From positions 32,928,324 through 32,992,323 of the forward strand of contig NC_030851.1 in the NCBI RefSeq assembly GCF_000208745.1: a stretch of DNA of 64,000 bases. The letters are read 5' to 3'. Under the pieces are notes generated by a model. It made no database searches. It was not told where the DNA came from and was given only the letters and a program-made list of their open reading frames with translations. Position 1 is the stretch's first letter; each line of letters opens with the position of its first letter. Positions 35,990 to 47,659 of this stretch are shown piece by piece. The position numbers and the translations under genes were made by a program. The DNA comes from Theobroma cacao (Eukaryota; Streptophyta; Magnoliopsida; Malvales; Malvaceae).

Positions 35990-36836
35990 TCTTCCCTTTG
36001 ATGGATTCAAGATAATCCTTGCAATTGTGCTTCCAATGCCCTAGTTTGTTGCAAAAATGTCATTTGTCATTGTCCTTGTCCTTCTTCACTCATCGAGTAG
36101 GTTTCATACCTTTCGAAGTTGATGCCTTTTCATCCTTGTCTTTCTTAAAGAATTTTCTTTTCTTATTTTAATTTTTCTTAGAAGAGACAAGATGAACTGA
36201 AGGCTTCTCCTTCGCAATGGTGTTCTCAACCTGTGTGAGCATATTCATTAAGCCTGAAAAGGTTACCTCAATCTTGTTCATGTTGAAGTTCAACACAAAC
36301 TATGAATAGCTCTTTGGTAATGAAGAAAGTACAAGGCCTATGCTCAAATCATGATCCATAACCCAACTCAACTACTCAAGTCGAGTGATATATCATATCA
36401 TCTTAACCACATAAGGCTTTCTTGGGCTTCCCTCAGACATTTTACACCTAAACAATTCCCTTGAAATGTCGAATCTCTCTGTGTGACTTTCCTTATCAAA
36501 CATTTCTCTAAGGTTTAGGATAATATCTAGAGCCTTTATAGCTTCATGTTGCTTTTTAAGATCTAGAGCAATACTAGCCAACATCACACATGTGGCTTGA
36601 TCGAGATCATCCACATAAACTGTATAAGCCTCATTTTCCTCATTTGTAGCATCATCGCTAGGTTTCTCGAGAACAGGACCATTTAAGACATAAGCCTTTT
36701 TCTCTTGTTTCAAGAGAATCTTGATATTGCGAAACCTGTCAATGAAATTTGGGCTTGTCAACTTGTTTACATCAAGTATGCTTCTAAGTGACAAACTATT
36801 CACCATGATAGATTTATATCCTATATAAACCACCAT
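35990..36836 (-). pseudogene. Copia-type Gag of the gag-only element
   Basis: The open part, 36393-36836 (147 residues), matches the N-terminal UBN2-type Gag of plant copia elements: SLSLRSILDVNKLTSPNFID, RFRNIKILLKQEKKAYVLNG, DDLDQATCVMLASIALDLKK, MFDKESHTERFDISRELFRC. Downstream on the minus strand the reading is disrupted, but a CCHC knuckle survives near 36020-36065 (HFCNKLGHWKHNCKDYLE). It would assemble the capsid-like particle. The sequence ends in a stop near 35835 (EGDNLN), with no pol following. The N-terminal half is better preserved than anything else in the nest. Confidence 0.85.
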
Positions 36837-39067
36837 ATATGATTATTAGTCATTAATGCAAATTATATAATCATAAAGACAAGGTTTTAAAATCTTATAT
36901 GATTATTCTCAACATTTTATCAAAATAATAGCCCTATTTTACTATTTAGAGAAATTTAACCTTTAAATTTCTTATTGAGCTAGGTTTCATCCCACCATGA
37001 CCTTGAGCGACTCAACAAGCCATATTGAAACTAATTAGGTAGGTAACTTAGCTTACCAATTGTATCTTCTACAAATCCTAGATCAATTAGGTAACAACTC
37101 CTTGTCTAAATGTATCGTATAAATTTTCTCTAACTATTCTTATAATATTATGCGGTCATGTGTGTCACATCTGAACAACATGGTACTAGTTGAGTAAGAC
37201 CCACCAATGACTCAAACGTATTCGTGTAAAAGTTTGGCCTTGAGTGACTCAACAAGCCTCCAATTAAAAGAGCAACCTGGTTATCTTGTTATATGGTGGA
37301 AGAAAACTTTTTGACTCAATATTTTAATGAGGGATTTTATTTATTAATTCATTAATTAAGGTCTCATTGATTTGGCATTGTTAGCATGCATAGAATTTAT
37401 TGCATTTCACATATATCATATATATATATATACTGAAAAATAAATCTATCCCATGTCAACTACTAAGATGATTATGAACTTTACTAATTTTAATTTCCTC
37501 GAGCAAAAAAGGAAATTAGTTGGTCAAATTCTTAGGGGATTTACACAAACATCTTCTTTAAGCTTTGCTTGTAATCTCCTTGAACCTCCATGGCGCATTT
37601 GGATTTCCATTTTCAAGTTATAATAATTTTTTCTATCTAATCCTAGTTTTACACTTTGATGTAACTAATTACATTCCATAATCAAGACACCTCGAATTAC
37701 ATTCGAGGGGAGTTAGGTGAGAAAAGAATTTTACAACCAAGAGAAAATAGAGATAAGGCAAGGTGCGTATACCCTATTTTAAAATAAATATAACGAGAAA
37801 TAAATTTAACCATCCATGACTTAATCTTCTAAGGTCTAAGTCCATAATTATCCCATACTTTATAATCATAATCAAAAGCATAGAAATAAATGCAAGCTCA
37901 ACATCACTTGGTGATCTTATGTGTTATTTGAGAAAAACATCAATTAATTCACTTAAAGGGATAAACTCAAATTACTTGGTATTTTTTTATTTCAATTTAG
38001 TGTTTAAGAAATTCCCATTTTCAAAACACTTAAAATAAACCTTTTACTTTTTTATTTCTTATTAGAAATTTACTAAACTAAAATTTTCCTTTTTAAGATT
38101 TTCCATTTTAATTCTTTCCATAATTAAAACTCCTTTTAATCTTGGAAACCTCTTTATTTTAAGTAAACTTCCTAAATATATCTAAGATAACATTTTAATT
38201 TCTAACATTTAGAACATGGATTACTTTCCTAAACTGTATGTTGTTCAAGTTACCTAAATGGTGACTTAACAAATTTTGAAAATGTTTAGTCAAACCAAAA
38301 TTTGAAGGAAAGTTCAATGCTATCACATAACTTTAGGAATTTTTTTTAAAGTAGGAAACAATTTCCAATTCTTTATGAATCACCTAAAATTAAAATTCTA
38401 TCATTAATTTTAGGAATTACTTTTAAAGTAGGAAATAATTTCCTATTTTTTATGAATCACCCAAAATTAAAATATATGGAATTTAAGTGCTCTTAAAACT
38501 CCATAAATCATGAGTCAAACACATGAAAAAGCTGCTAGAAATTTTTAGCAAGTGTTTTTAACAATTAAATACAAAATTCATAAAGAATTAAGCCACCAAA
38601 ACCGATCATAGCTGCCCAAAATTTTCTGCATTGAATCTTTGTTGTTTTGGAACTCGAAAACATGATTTTTATAAACCTTTTTCATATTAAATCAAGTTTG
38701 GCCAAAACAAGCAGTAATTTAATTTGATAAAACTAATTTTTAACAATTAAAAACTGCTCATAATACTCACCTAATGTTAGTAAAAAAATAATCAATACAT
38801 TAGTTCTCTAAACACCTCAAAACTATTCGGTTTTAACTTGACTTCACAAGCCTTTTAATCCATTTATTAATTCTTCAACTAAACATGATTTTAAACGTTT
38901 TAAAATATGTTTTACTGGATTGATTACATGTTTTCCAGATTTGAATTAAAACATAAAAGCAAATTTTAAAAAAAGCTTTCAAAACTGATATATACCAAAT
39001 CAACACATAAATCAATCCTATTGATTATCACCAAGAATCAAACATGCAAATTACATGAAAACATCAA

Positions 39068-39085
39068 ACAAAGGCTCTGATACCA
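39068..39085 (-). other. Primer-binding site of the gag-only copia element
   Basis: On the minus strand TGGTATCAGAGCCTTTG, an exact match over 13 bases to the plant initiator tRNA-Met PBS, one base from the 5' LTR. Confidence 0.9.
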
Positions 39086-39086
39086 C

Positions 39087-40784
39087 CGCTGAGATTCGAC
39101 CACCTGCTAAACATGAAAATAATCAAGAAATTTAAAATATAACGCAACAAAATAATAAACTAGCATTTAATCAGAGAAACAGCTGAATCCTATAGGATCA
39201 ATGGTTTTGTTTTTCATGCAATTTTTTAATTTGATTATGAACATTCATAAGTGTAAGAGTTACATACCTTGCTCTAGATATTGTAATTAAGAGCCAATTA
39301 AATCAAAATCTTTGCTTCTTCACCTTTAAGATTTGTCAAATCTTTAGCCACCGAAGTGTTTGGCCTCTAACAATAATCCACACAGTGACCAAATAAGACC
39401 TTCTTAAAGGTAGGATTTTTTTACTTGTGCTAGCAAGTTTTGTTTTTGAAATAAAAAGACAAAAAATTCTTGCCGAATCTTATTTTTGTCAAACAAAGAA
39501 AACTATTTTTCTTTTCTTATCTTAAAAACGACTGAGAAGTGGTTGGAAGCTTAGAGTTTTAATTTGCTAACATAACATATTTATATAGCCAAACTAAGTT
39601 GTAACCCTAAATACAATGGTTCTATTTTAATTTAATTAAGTCTTTGTGAACTTAATTAATTTCCCACTTTAATTTGGTCTATTCTAATTAAGTCCAATTT
39701 AATTGATTATTCTTATTTAATCTCAATCACGTCACTTAATGTGTGTGACCCATTAGGCTTTTAACATATTAGCAATAAATATAAATCCTAATCAAATATC
39801 AATTTGATAATTGATTTATATTCATATATCATGAACGGTATTTAGCAATACATTATGACCACTCAAATGTTAGAGAGTCAATTAAAGAATTTGACAAAAC
39901 CCTTCAGTGATAAGCTTCTCATTTCTCAGTGCAATATGGTCCTTTCATCAAATATCTTGGATATGTTATAAAGCATGGCTCGGTGTGTACTTATAACATT
40001 CCATATTAGTTCTCATAATTCATAACTAACCTTATAAATTTAGGAAACTAACTTTCCTCAAATTCATCATGCTTTGGCCAAAGACTTTATACAAGTTAAT
40101 CAATAATTGAAAACAAGTGAGATACATCCCCTCATATCATTTGGGGTGATGAATCTGCTCTTGACCACTCATCCACCTTCGCATGCTTCATGGCATACCC
40201 AAAAACATCTTGTTTAGGCATCTGGTCGCCTCCAGACCCGTAAAGATGAAATCAAAGTATGTCATTCCCCATATAAGATGATTTGGTGTTTCAAGTCTAA
40301 GGACTAGTTGCATAACTATCACATGAGAACATATTTCGTAGACACTTGAGTGAAATACAAAATGGAGTTCTCATAGCAGGTCATATTCAGTGAACTTGTT
40401 CTTTAACAAGCACCTACATGTTATCTTCAAGTATCTCATATATTTCAATCTATGAGACAAATTGTTTACTTCTCAAATAAGGAGGCTTAACATGTACAAG
40501 TCTTTGAGCATTATCAATTCCCTATCTTGACAACACAATGACTAGGAACAATATTAGGAACATGGCTTTAATGCATAGTGATCTAATAGTTGTAACAAAT
40601 TTACAATTCTCTTATAAGGCTTTTATGTTCCATGGGCTTCATCTAATTAGAACTTAATAACTCCTTATTATTGCACTAACATGAAGGAAAACCTCTATCA
40701 CATATAGTTATGTAATTAAGTATGCATTAAATGACAATATATATTCCTTAACCAATCCAATTGGCTCAAGGCCATATACCAATA
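39087..40784 (-). repeat. 5' LTR of the gag-only copia element
   Basis: Begins CGCTGAGATTCGACC (first base probably mutated from T) and ends CATATACCAATA on the plus strand. The right flank is GATCC, resuming the tandem repeat. Confidence 0.9.
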
Positions 40785-41094
40785 GATCCTTGGAATGTGC
40801 TCTTTACAATAGCACTTGTTGATCTTTGGAGGTGCTATTTATAATAGCACACAATTTGTTGATCTTTGAAGGGTGCTCGTTACAATAACACTTATTGATC
40901 TTTAGGGGTGCTTTTTATAATAGTACATAATTTGTTGATTCTTGGAAGGTACTCTTTATAATAGCACTTGTTGATCCTTAGGGTTGCCCTTTATAATAGC
41001 ACACAATTTGTTGATCTTAGGAGGGTACTCTTTACAGCAACACTTATTGATCCTTAAGTGTGCTTTTTATAATAACACACAATTTAGAATCACC

Positions 41095-41616
41095 ATGGCG
41101 TACTTCAAGGACTACAAAAATCAACTTGTCATTCTTTCCAAGAATGAAGATATGAAGAATGGGCTATCTCTTCCCACAATGAAACTGTTGATTCACCCTC
41201 GTTGAAGAACTAGTTCAAGAATATTTTGGACAAGTTTACAAATTTATTGACCTTGAATCATCCTTCAGTAGTACATCAAAAAATCAGACTAAGAAGCTTT
41301 AAGAACTTGCAATTTGTTTAAAAAATGAAGAGTCATTTAAGATCAAATTTGTTGGGGATACTAATGATTTCCAAACTGAGTTGACAAATCTTGGAAAGGA
41401 ATGGAATGCTTTATGTCACAAGAAGGACGAGACTAATCTTCTCTTAAAATAAATAAGGAATAGGTGCAAAAGAGGGAAGCTAATATTTCCAAAATTAATG
41501 AAGAAATAGCTTTCATCAAGTTTTCTCTTATTTTTAGTGAAAACAAAATTAATTCCTTAAGATTGCTGCAGAGCATGTTGGAATCTTCTCGAGAAGAGCT
41601 AAAGAATTTCAAGTAG
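41095..41616 (+). pseudogene. Possible antisense ORF of the Tat element, decayed
   Basis: It runs opposite to the Tat pol genes. An ATG in a strong context (CACCATGGC) at 41095 opens MAYFKDYKNQLVILSKNED.., stops at about 41203, and continues in other frames with protein-like content (LVEELVQEYFGQVYKFIDLE; FQTELTNLGKEWNALCHKKD; INEEIAFIKFSLIFSENKIN; SMLESSREELKNFK) to a stop at 41614-41616. The C-terminal part is Lys/Glu-rich and coiled-coil-like. Tat-lineage elements are known to carry extra, sometimes antisense, ORFs between pol and the 3' LTR. I do not recognise the product. At least three disruptions. Confidence 0.45.
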
Positions 41617-42084
41617 ACGCCTCGATTTTATTACATCCTTTTTCATATAGCTATTGCTTTTCACTTTTTTTATGTTTTAGGATTTAAACATTAAAAATTT
41701 TCTTTCACATTGTAATCCATTTCAAATTAGCAATAAAAATATATCATTCTTATTGCTTTTCTTTACTTGTGAAGAAATTTAAAAGATTATCCTATGAAAC
41801 CTTTAAGATAGTTTGTGTTTCAAACAAAAAATTTCTTGGTCACCAATTGGTCTTCAAAACAATTCAACTTGGGATTGCAATTTATTTCACTTGCAATTTA
41901 ATCAATTGAATCACAAAACTTAGAGAGAAGTACAAACTTGATTTATTTTCGATCTTCTATCTTAGTAGCTTTATCTTTGTAAAGAATTGAGCCATGCATA
42001 ATGCAAGATACTTTTTTTTTTGGTATGATTGAGCTCGGTAATTAGGCCAAACTACCTACGTATCTCTTAATATTAAAAAAGATC

Positions 42085-42255
42085 AAGTGATAACATAGTT
42101 AATTTTTTTTTACTTTAACTTTTGCTTAAGTCATCCTGTTACCTAAGTAATCTTTTTAAAGATTTTCAACTTAGCAGGCATTTTTTTTCCTTAACTTTTA
42201 CATAAGTCGTTTTGTTAAGGATTTTCAACTTAGCAAGTTTTTTTTTTAGGCAGTT
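42085..42255. repeat. Short direct repeat in the Tat 3' region
   Basis: Two adjacent copies of a ~75-bp block (TTAACTTTT.C.TAAGTC.T..TGTTA.. then GATTTTCAACTTAGCA), ending at about 42177 and 42237. Non-coding, between integrase and the antisense ORF. Confidence 0.55.
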
Positions 42256-42599
42256 TAACCTTTTGTCGATGAGCATCTAACCTTCAAGCATAGTAGTGTT
42301 ACGAGAATTTCCCATTGATTGGGCCAACTCTTACTTCGTCTTGATCAACAATCTTGTATGTGCCATTAGTGTAGACTACTTAAACAACATCTAGTCCATC
42401 TCATTTTGAGAGGAACTTATTACCCATATGATGTGTAGTGTTTGTGGGTCTTCTTAGTGCAAGAATTAAGTCCTACACTTGGAATGATCGTGGTTTAACT
42501 TTCTTGTTGAAAGCTTTGGATAATTAAGCTTGATAACATTTTAAGCATTGTTGTGCTTCCAACCTTTTCTCATCCAATGCTTTAAGTTTTCAAGAGGTA

Positions 42600-43340
42600 G
42601 GCGGGCATTATCTTCATTTGAAAGACCTTTTTGAATGGCAATTCTCAATGATGGAATTTAATGTTTTAGTGGGAGAACAACTCCTACACCATTAACAAGC
42701 GAGTATAGAGTAGCTTGAGTAGGTGTATGAAATGTTGTATGACAATTCCATAGAGCTTCCTCTATTTTCTTTGGCTAATCTTTCTTTGCACAATTAGCAA
42801 TTTTTTTGAGAAAATGGCGTAAAATTTTGTTGATAACTTCTGCTAAACCATTTGCTGGTGTATGATACATGGAAGAATTATGTTGCTTGAAGTTAAACTG
42901 TGCACGTAACTTCACAATCGTAAATTGTTTACCATTATTCGTTATGATGTATCATGGCACACCATAACGATAAATGATGTTTGTTCTAATAAAGGTAGCA
43001 ACAATTTCTTTCTTCATTTCTCAATAAGATGTTGCCTCTACCACCTTGAAAAGTAATATATGGCGACAAGTATGTACATATGCCTTGTTGAACTTTTAGG
43101 TAATGGTTTAACCAAGTTGAGTCCCCAAGCATCAAATAGCCACGATGTAATAGCTGGGTGAAGTGGTTCAAGGGGCTGATGAATGAAATTAGCATAAAAT
43201 TGACATGCTTGACATCTTTCAGCATAGTCCATGTTATCCTTCACCATTGTTGGCCAATAGTACCTTATTCTTTTGATCTAGATGTGTAACTTGGCGTCAA
43301 ATTTATGTGCCCCATAAATTCTTGAGTGAGCTTTTGGCAA
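42600..43340 (-). pseudogene. Tat integrase, broken
   Basis: Minus strand: zinc-finger end YAERCQACQFYANFIHQPLE at about 43160-43225, core start FDAWGLNLVKPLPKSS at 43085-43135, then YGVP.YIITNNGKQFTIVK at about 42920-42965, and ANGLAEVINKILRHFLKKIA near 42800-42860. In active integrases the second catalytic residue lies in a (S/T)DNG..F box; here it reads TNNGKQF, so that Asp is lost, while the Glu of ANGLAE.IN remains. Multiple stops and frameshifts. The protein would insert the cDNA into the genome. Confidence 0.8.
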
Positions 43341-43639
43341 GGCTTTATATGTTTCTTCATCTCCTAAACAACGAAAAAAGATTCCTTCAAAAGAACGTCG
43401 ATAAAGTGTGCGCTTGAAATAAATAAATTGATCTCAATGTTCTATTTTTGTTGTATGCCTTAGATCATTAGGAAGCTTTCCATGCTTTAAGTAGTCAATT
43501 AATGGTTGTTTCCAATTTTCTTTTCCCACTTCAAGGACTGGTATGACATTAGATGCTACCTCGACTTTTTCACCTAAAGAGATTAGTGGCAAAACCCATC
43601 ACTTGCAAAGAGGAACTTTTAATTCTGTACTTGGCAATG

Positions 43640-44312
43640 CAATTGTGGACATCAAATTAGCCAAAGAATCCACTTGCCTATTTTTTTTCTAGGCACATGT
43701 TCTGGGCTAGGTTTGTCAAACCATTTCAAAAACTTCTTAACATAGTTGACATATGGCAAGAGCTTAGGCTTTTTAACTTCATAAAGTGGAAGGAGTTAGT
43801 TTACAACCAACTTAGAATCCTCAAACACTTTAAGTTGGTGATTTGCATGTCCACCGCCATCTCTAATCCTATGATCAAGGCTTGGTTTTTTACCACATTA
43901 TTGAAGCAATTTTTAATGAGAAGGAACACATAAGGCAATACCCCTCATTCTGGGGTGATAAAGATGTCTCCTACACCTACCCCATCTTGTCGAGCTACTC
44001 CATCAAAGTATAACTTCCAAGGCTTGGGAATTTGGATGAAAAGAACATCTTCTTCAAAGAGACTTTCAGAGAATTCCCAATCATTTGGAATTGGATGATC
44101 TGCAAGAAAAACTGCTAGTGTTTGTCCTTTGATGGCCTTTTGAGGGATATATATGATATCGAATCTTGTAACAAAAAAGCCCATTTTTCCAATCTCTCAC
44201 TAAGCATCGATTTTGACATGAGATATTTGAGAGGATTTGCACGTGAAATTAAGTGAATAGATTGAGCTTGCAAATAATGTTTTAATTTCTTAATTGCAAA
44301 CATCAATGCCAA
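43640..44312 (-). pseudogene. Tat RNase H plus archaeal-type RNase H (aRH), broken
   Basis: First RNase H at 44115-44312: MALMFAIKKLKHYLQAQSIH and LEKWAFLLQD. Then, in an overlapping frame, a linker GQTLAVFLADHPIPNDWE (about 44060-44120) and the aRH start KPWKLYFDGVARQDGVGVGD at 43955-44020, continuing as QLKVFEDSKLVVN near 43800-43835 and HVPRKK near 43680. The consecutive native and archaeal-type RNase H domains identify the Tat lineage. The first catalytic Asp of aRH (FDG) and the EDSK Asp are present, but the frame is broken. Confidence 0.82.
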
Positions 44313-44769
44313 ACATGTCTTCTCAATGGGAGACTAATTTAATTCTGCACCATTAAGAGTTCTACTAAGGTGGCAAAGCTCATTTTCCTTTCCTTCATCA
44401 TTTTGTTGTGCCAAAAGTTCTCCTAGAAAGTGTTATTGTGTCATAATATAAAGGATCAATGGGCGTCTTGGTGTGAGAGCCTTTAAAATTGGAAGCCTTA
44501 CTATACAAGACTTTATGTTTTGAAAAGCATTACTACATGATTCATCCTAAATAAAAAGCGTATCTTTCTTCATCAAATGACTAAATGGTTGACATCTACT
44601 AGCCAAATTGGATATGAAGCGTCAAATATAAGCTAATATTCCTTGTAAACTTTTACGTTCTTGGAGATTGCTTGGTTCAGGGATCTTCATGATTGCATCT
44701 ATTTTTGATTGATCAATTTCAATCTCACGATGTTTCATTATGAATTCCAAAAATTTACCAAAAAATACT

Positions 44770-45408
44770 TCAAAGGCATAGTAAAGGATTCATCTTTAGT
44801 TGATATTGATGTGATCTCTCAAATACTTGGTGAAGATTTTCAAGATGATTAACTCTCCTTTTCGATTTAACCACCAAATCATTGATATAACATTCGACAT
44901 TCTTGTGGAATATATCGTCAATTATCTTCTGCATCGCTCTTTGATAAGTGGTGCATGTATTCTTTAACCCAAAAGGCATAACTATGTAACAATATATTCT
45001 TTTAGGAGTTCGAAATGCAGTGAGCTCTTCGTCCTTTGGCTCCATACAAATTCGATTATAACTAAAGGAGCCATCCATAAAATATAAAGCCTCATGGCCA
45101 GTTGTTGTATCCACCATTATTTTTGTCAAAGGGAGAGAAAAATCATCCTTTGGGCAAGCATTGTTCAAATCTCGAAAATCCACGTAAACTCAAATTTGGC
45201 CATTTTTCTTTCTAACCGGAACAATATTTGAGATCCAAGTAAGGTACATGAGTTCTTGTATAAAGCCAACCTCAATGAGTTTATTGACCTCAGCCTTAAT
45301 TTGAGTGATCAAGTTAGGATGAAGATATCGTTGAGCTTGTTTAGTGAGTCGAACACCTTTCTTTACTACTAGAAAATGTACAACAACTTTAGGGTCCAAT
45401 CTTGGCAT
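44770..45408 (-). pseudogene. Tat reverse transcriptase, active-site mutant
   Basis: Minus strand: MPRLDPKVVVHFLVVKKGVR at 45350-45408, WISNIVPVRKKNGQI at 45190-45235, a stop, then DFRDLNNACPKDDFSLPL at 45125-45180, FRTPKRIYCYIVMPFGLKNT at 44960-45015, and YINDLVVKSKRRVNHLE at 44845-44895. The catalytic box of this lineage is YVDDLVVKS; here the first Asp of DD is Asn (YINDL), which should abolish polymerisation even if translated. One stop separates the two halves. Confidence 0.88.
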
Positions 45409-45599
45409 TTTTTTGTAAATCTATGCAAAGACGTCTTGATAACTTGTTCAAAGGTCAAAATAAGAATTTTCTTCTTTAAAAGTTAACCTAGCACTTATGA
45501 AGGTTGTACGAGGATCTTTAGTAGTGCTTATGTTAACTTCTTTTAGTTCTTCAATTATAAGTCAATTCCATTCCTGTAATGATAGGGGAGCTTCTTAGA

Positions 45600-47160
45600 C
45601 ATCTTTGTCTTCAGATTTTTCGTAACTTTCTATTATAGACAAGTGATTGCATGTGAAAATTTTCGTTTCTTCGTGCTCTTCCTCTTTGAATATAAGGCTT
45701 GTTTAGTCACAACCATAGTGTGCCTTTTAGCCTTTAATGTTTCATCATTTGTTACAATCCATTATCTTTTTTTTTTTCATTAGTGAAAGGATGATGCTAT
45801 GAAAATTCTTTAATTGTTGTGTCATGAAGCTCCTTTTGTTCTTCATTTGTGAAGGTTTTCTTCCTACCCTTGAACGCGTAGGCTTTCTTGATGTCACTTT
45901 TGTGTGATCTTTCTTGATATGATTAAACACTGAACATCAATTTGAAGGCATGCTCAATTGATCAAAAATTGAAGTTTGAGTTATGGTTGTGCCCAAGCAA
46001 TTGAAAATTGAAAGTCTAGATGACTCAATTGGAGTTTCTTCCTCATTGTCAACTTCAACAGCTATTATATATCTTGGAGCTTTTTTATGGATTTTGAACT
46101 TTAAGGGTGTGTAAATCATAACCTTGATTTTATAGCTTTGACAACATTTGTCTTTTTATACCAAATCTATAACTTTTGAACGGATCTTTTGGAGTTTTTT
46201 TAGTTGGTTCATTAGGCTCATGTACCAATTTGGAAATGTCTTCGTGCTTGTAGTCAGCATTTATTAGAAGCTTATAGGCATTAAGGTCAAAACCATTAGC
46301 TCTTTGAGATGGAAGATCATCATGCTCAACCAATGGTCTTTTCGTTGCCCTTACAAATCCCTTTAATGGAGATTTAGTAATTTTTGACTCTTCCAAGCTA
46401 GTAAGTGGTGAAGTCAAATTTTTTAAGGCTCCAATAATATCGTCATCTTTTTTTGTAGAGGAAAACGATTTCTTTCCTTTCTCATTTGACGATTTTCCTT
46501 CATCCTTTCACTGATCGTTTTTAGGTTATATCTCTTCAACGAAGGTACTTTCCAAGTAGAACTTAACATTAGCCAAATGTGCCTCTATTGTAATAAATGG
46601 TTTAATATCTGTGGTGTCTGTCTTCACTTGACTATTTTTACAATATTTGAAGCATTGATGAAGTGGTGACGAAAATACACCATTTTGATGTATCCAAGAG
46701 CACCCTTAACAACATGTTGTATGTTGTGTTAGCATCAATCACATGAAACAATGGATTGGATTCCATTTCATTAATGAAAAGTTAAAGTTTAACTTTTCCT
46801 ACAATTCTTTGCCTTTCAAAATTGAAACCTTGGATCATCAAACGACTCTTCGATAATTCATCCAAAGGTATTCCAAGCTCTTTCATTATTTTTAGTGGGA
46901 GTAAGTTAACGGCAGATCTATCATCTATTTGGATTCGATTAGTTTTCTATTCATGACTATATCTTTGAACAAAAAGAAGTTGATTGTGAGGGGTAGACCC
47001 CAACAATAAGTCTTCATCAGAAAATGTAATTTCGACACCATAAAAGGAATTAGAATCAAATGTAAATTTTTCTTCATTCTCAACATTTTCATCAATTTGG
47101 AAACATGATGTGGGAATTGAATTGTCATTCTTGAATTGAACTGGCATGAACTTAGTCAAC
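45600..47160 (-). pseudogene. Tat protease region and gag-pol linker, broken
   Basis: The protease core reads DDRSAVNLLPLKIMKELGIP at about 46865-46925 and LSKSRLMIQGFN near 46825-46860, the usual (D)DGSAVN..L.K.L motif of Tat proteases with the G of DGS changed to R. The stretch to the left (45745-46417) holds short open pieces rich in Lys/Ser/Pro without recognisable domains, probably the spacer before RT. Confidence 0.65.
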
Positions 47161-47659
47161 ATGATTAGTTGTCTAAGCTTTCACATAATTAGTTTCTAAC
47201 ACTTGTTTACTTTCCTTGAGATTGTCTTTTGCATCACTTTCTTGGATGGTTGTTTCACCATTTGGAACTTCTTGGTGTTTGCTTGTTCTTAGGAGGATTC
47301 TTTCCTTTTCCTCTTCCATAAGTAACTAAAATCCATCTTTTATTGTCTGGATTCTCAACTGTAGAGCCATAAATGTTGCGCCCATTATATTGAGGATTTG
47401 GTGCATCGTCCATGTTTGGAGTTGACATTATGTAGTCGAAAGATCCAAATTTTATATTTGTGTTCTACATTAAGTGAAGAAAACATGCTAGTTGCTGATG
47501 CCACATTTGCTACCATTGTTTTTTCTTCAAACTTGATTTTTCCATCCTTGTATAACCCCATGATTTTATGTTTTAGGACAAAATGTTTTTCTATAGGGTG
47601 ACTAATCAAGCGATGGTACTTGCAGTAGTTAGGGTCATTTACTCGATCAGCTTCTTCAA

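Larger units (their letters stand above)
32632..40784 (-). mobile_element. Gag-only Ty1/copia-type LTR retrotransposon (TR-GAG-like)
   Basis: 8.15-kb element with LTRs of about 1.69 kb (32632-34323 and 39087-40784), flanked by GATCC on both sides (32627-32631 and 40785-40789). The PBS is at 39068-39085 and a polypurine stretch (AAGTGCAAGTGGAAGAT on the minus strand) abuts the 3' LTR at 34324. On the minus strand the interior has a ~2.2-kb leader, a copia-type gag with zinc knuckle (about 35990-36836), and then 1.6 kb with no protease, integrase or RT. This fits the non-autonomous TR-GAG class known from plants, though a simple internal deletion cannot be excluded. Confidence 0.82.
32590..41086. 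repeat. Dimeric tandem repeat (36 + 40 bp units), split by a copia element
   Basis: From 40785, units begin GAT(C/T)(C/T)TT and alternate in length: 36, 40, 36, 40, 36, 40, 36, 38 bp (four ~76-bp dimers, ending at 41086). The longer units carry the extra ACAATTTG-type end (..ATAGCACACAATTTGTT), the shorter end in ..AGCACTTGTT. One further unit lies at 32590-32631, on the other side of the copia element 32632-40784. The array is part of the Tat 3' region, just upstream of the antisense ORF. Confidence 0.8.

Noticed and set aside
36393..36836. Possible functional host gene (147 residues)
   Set aside because: It is open and well kept, but the sequence is a copia Gag inside an element with LTRs, PBS and target duplication, and the downstream part is disrupted.
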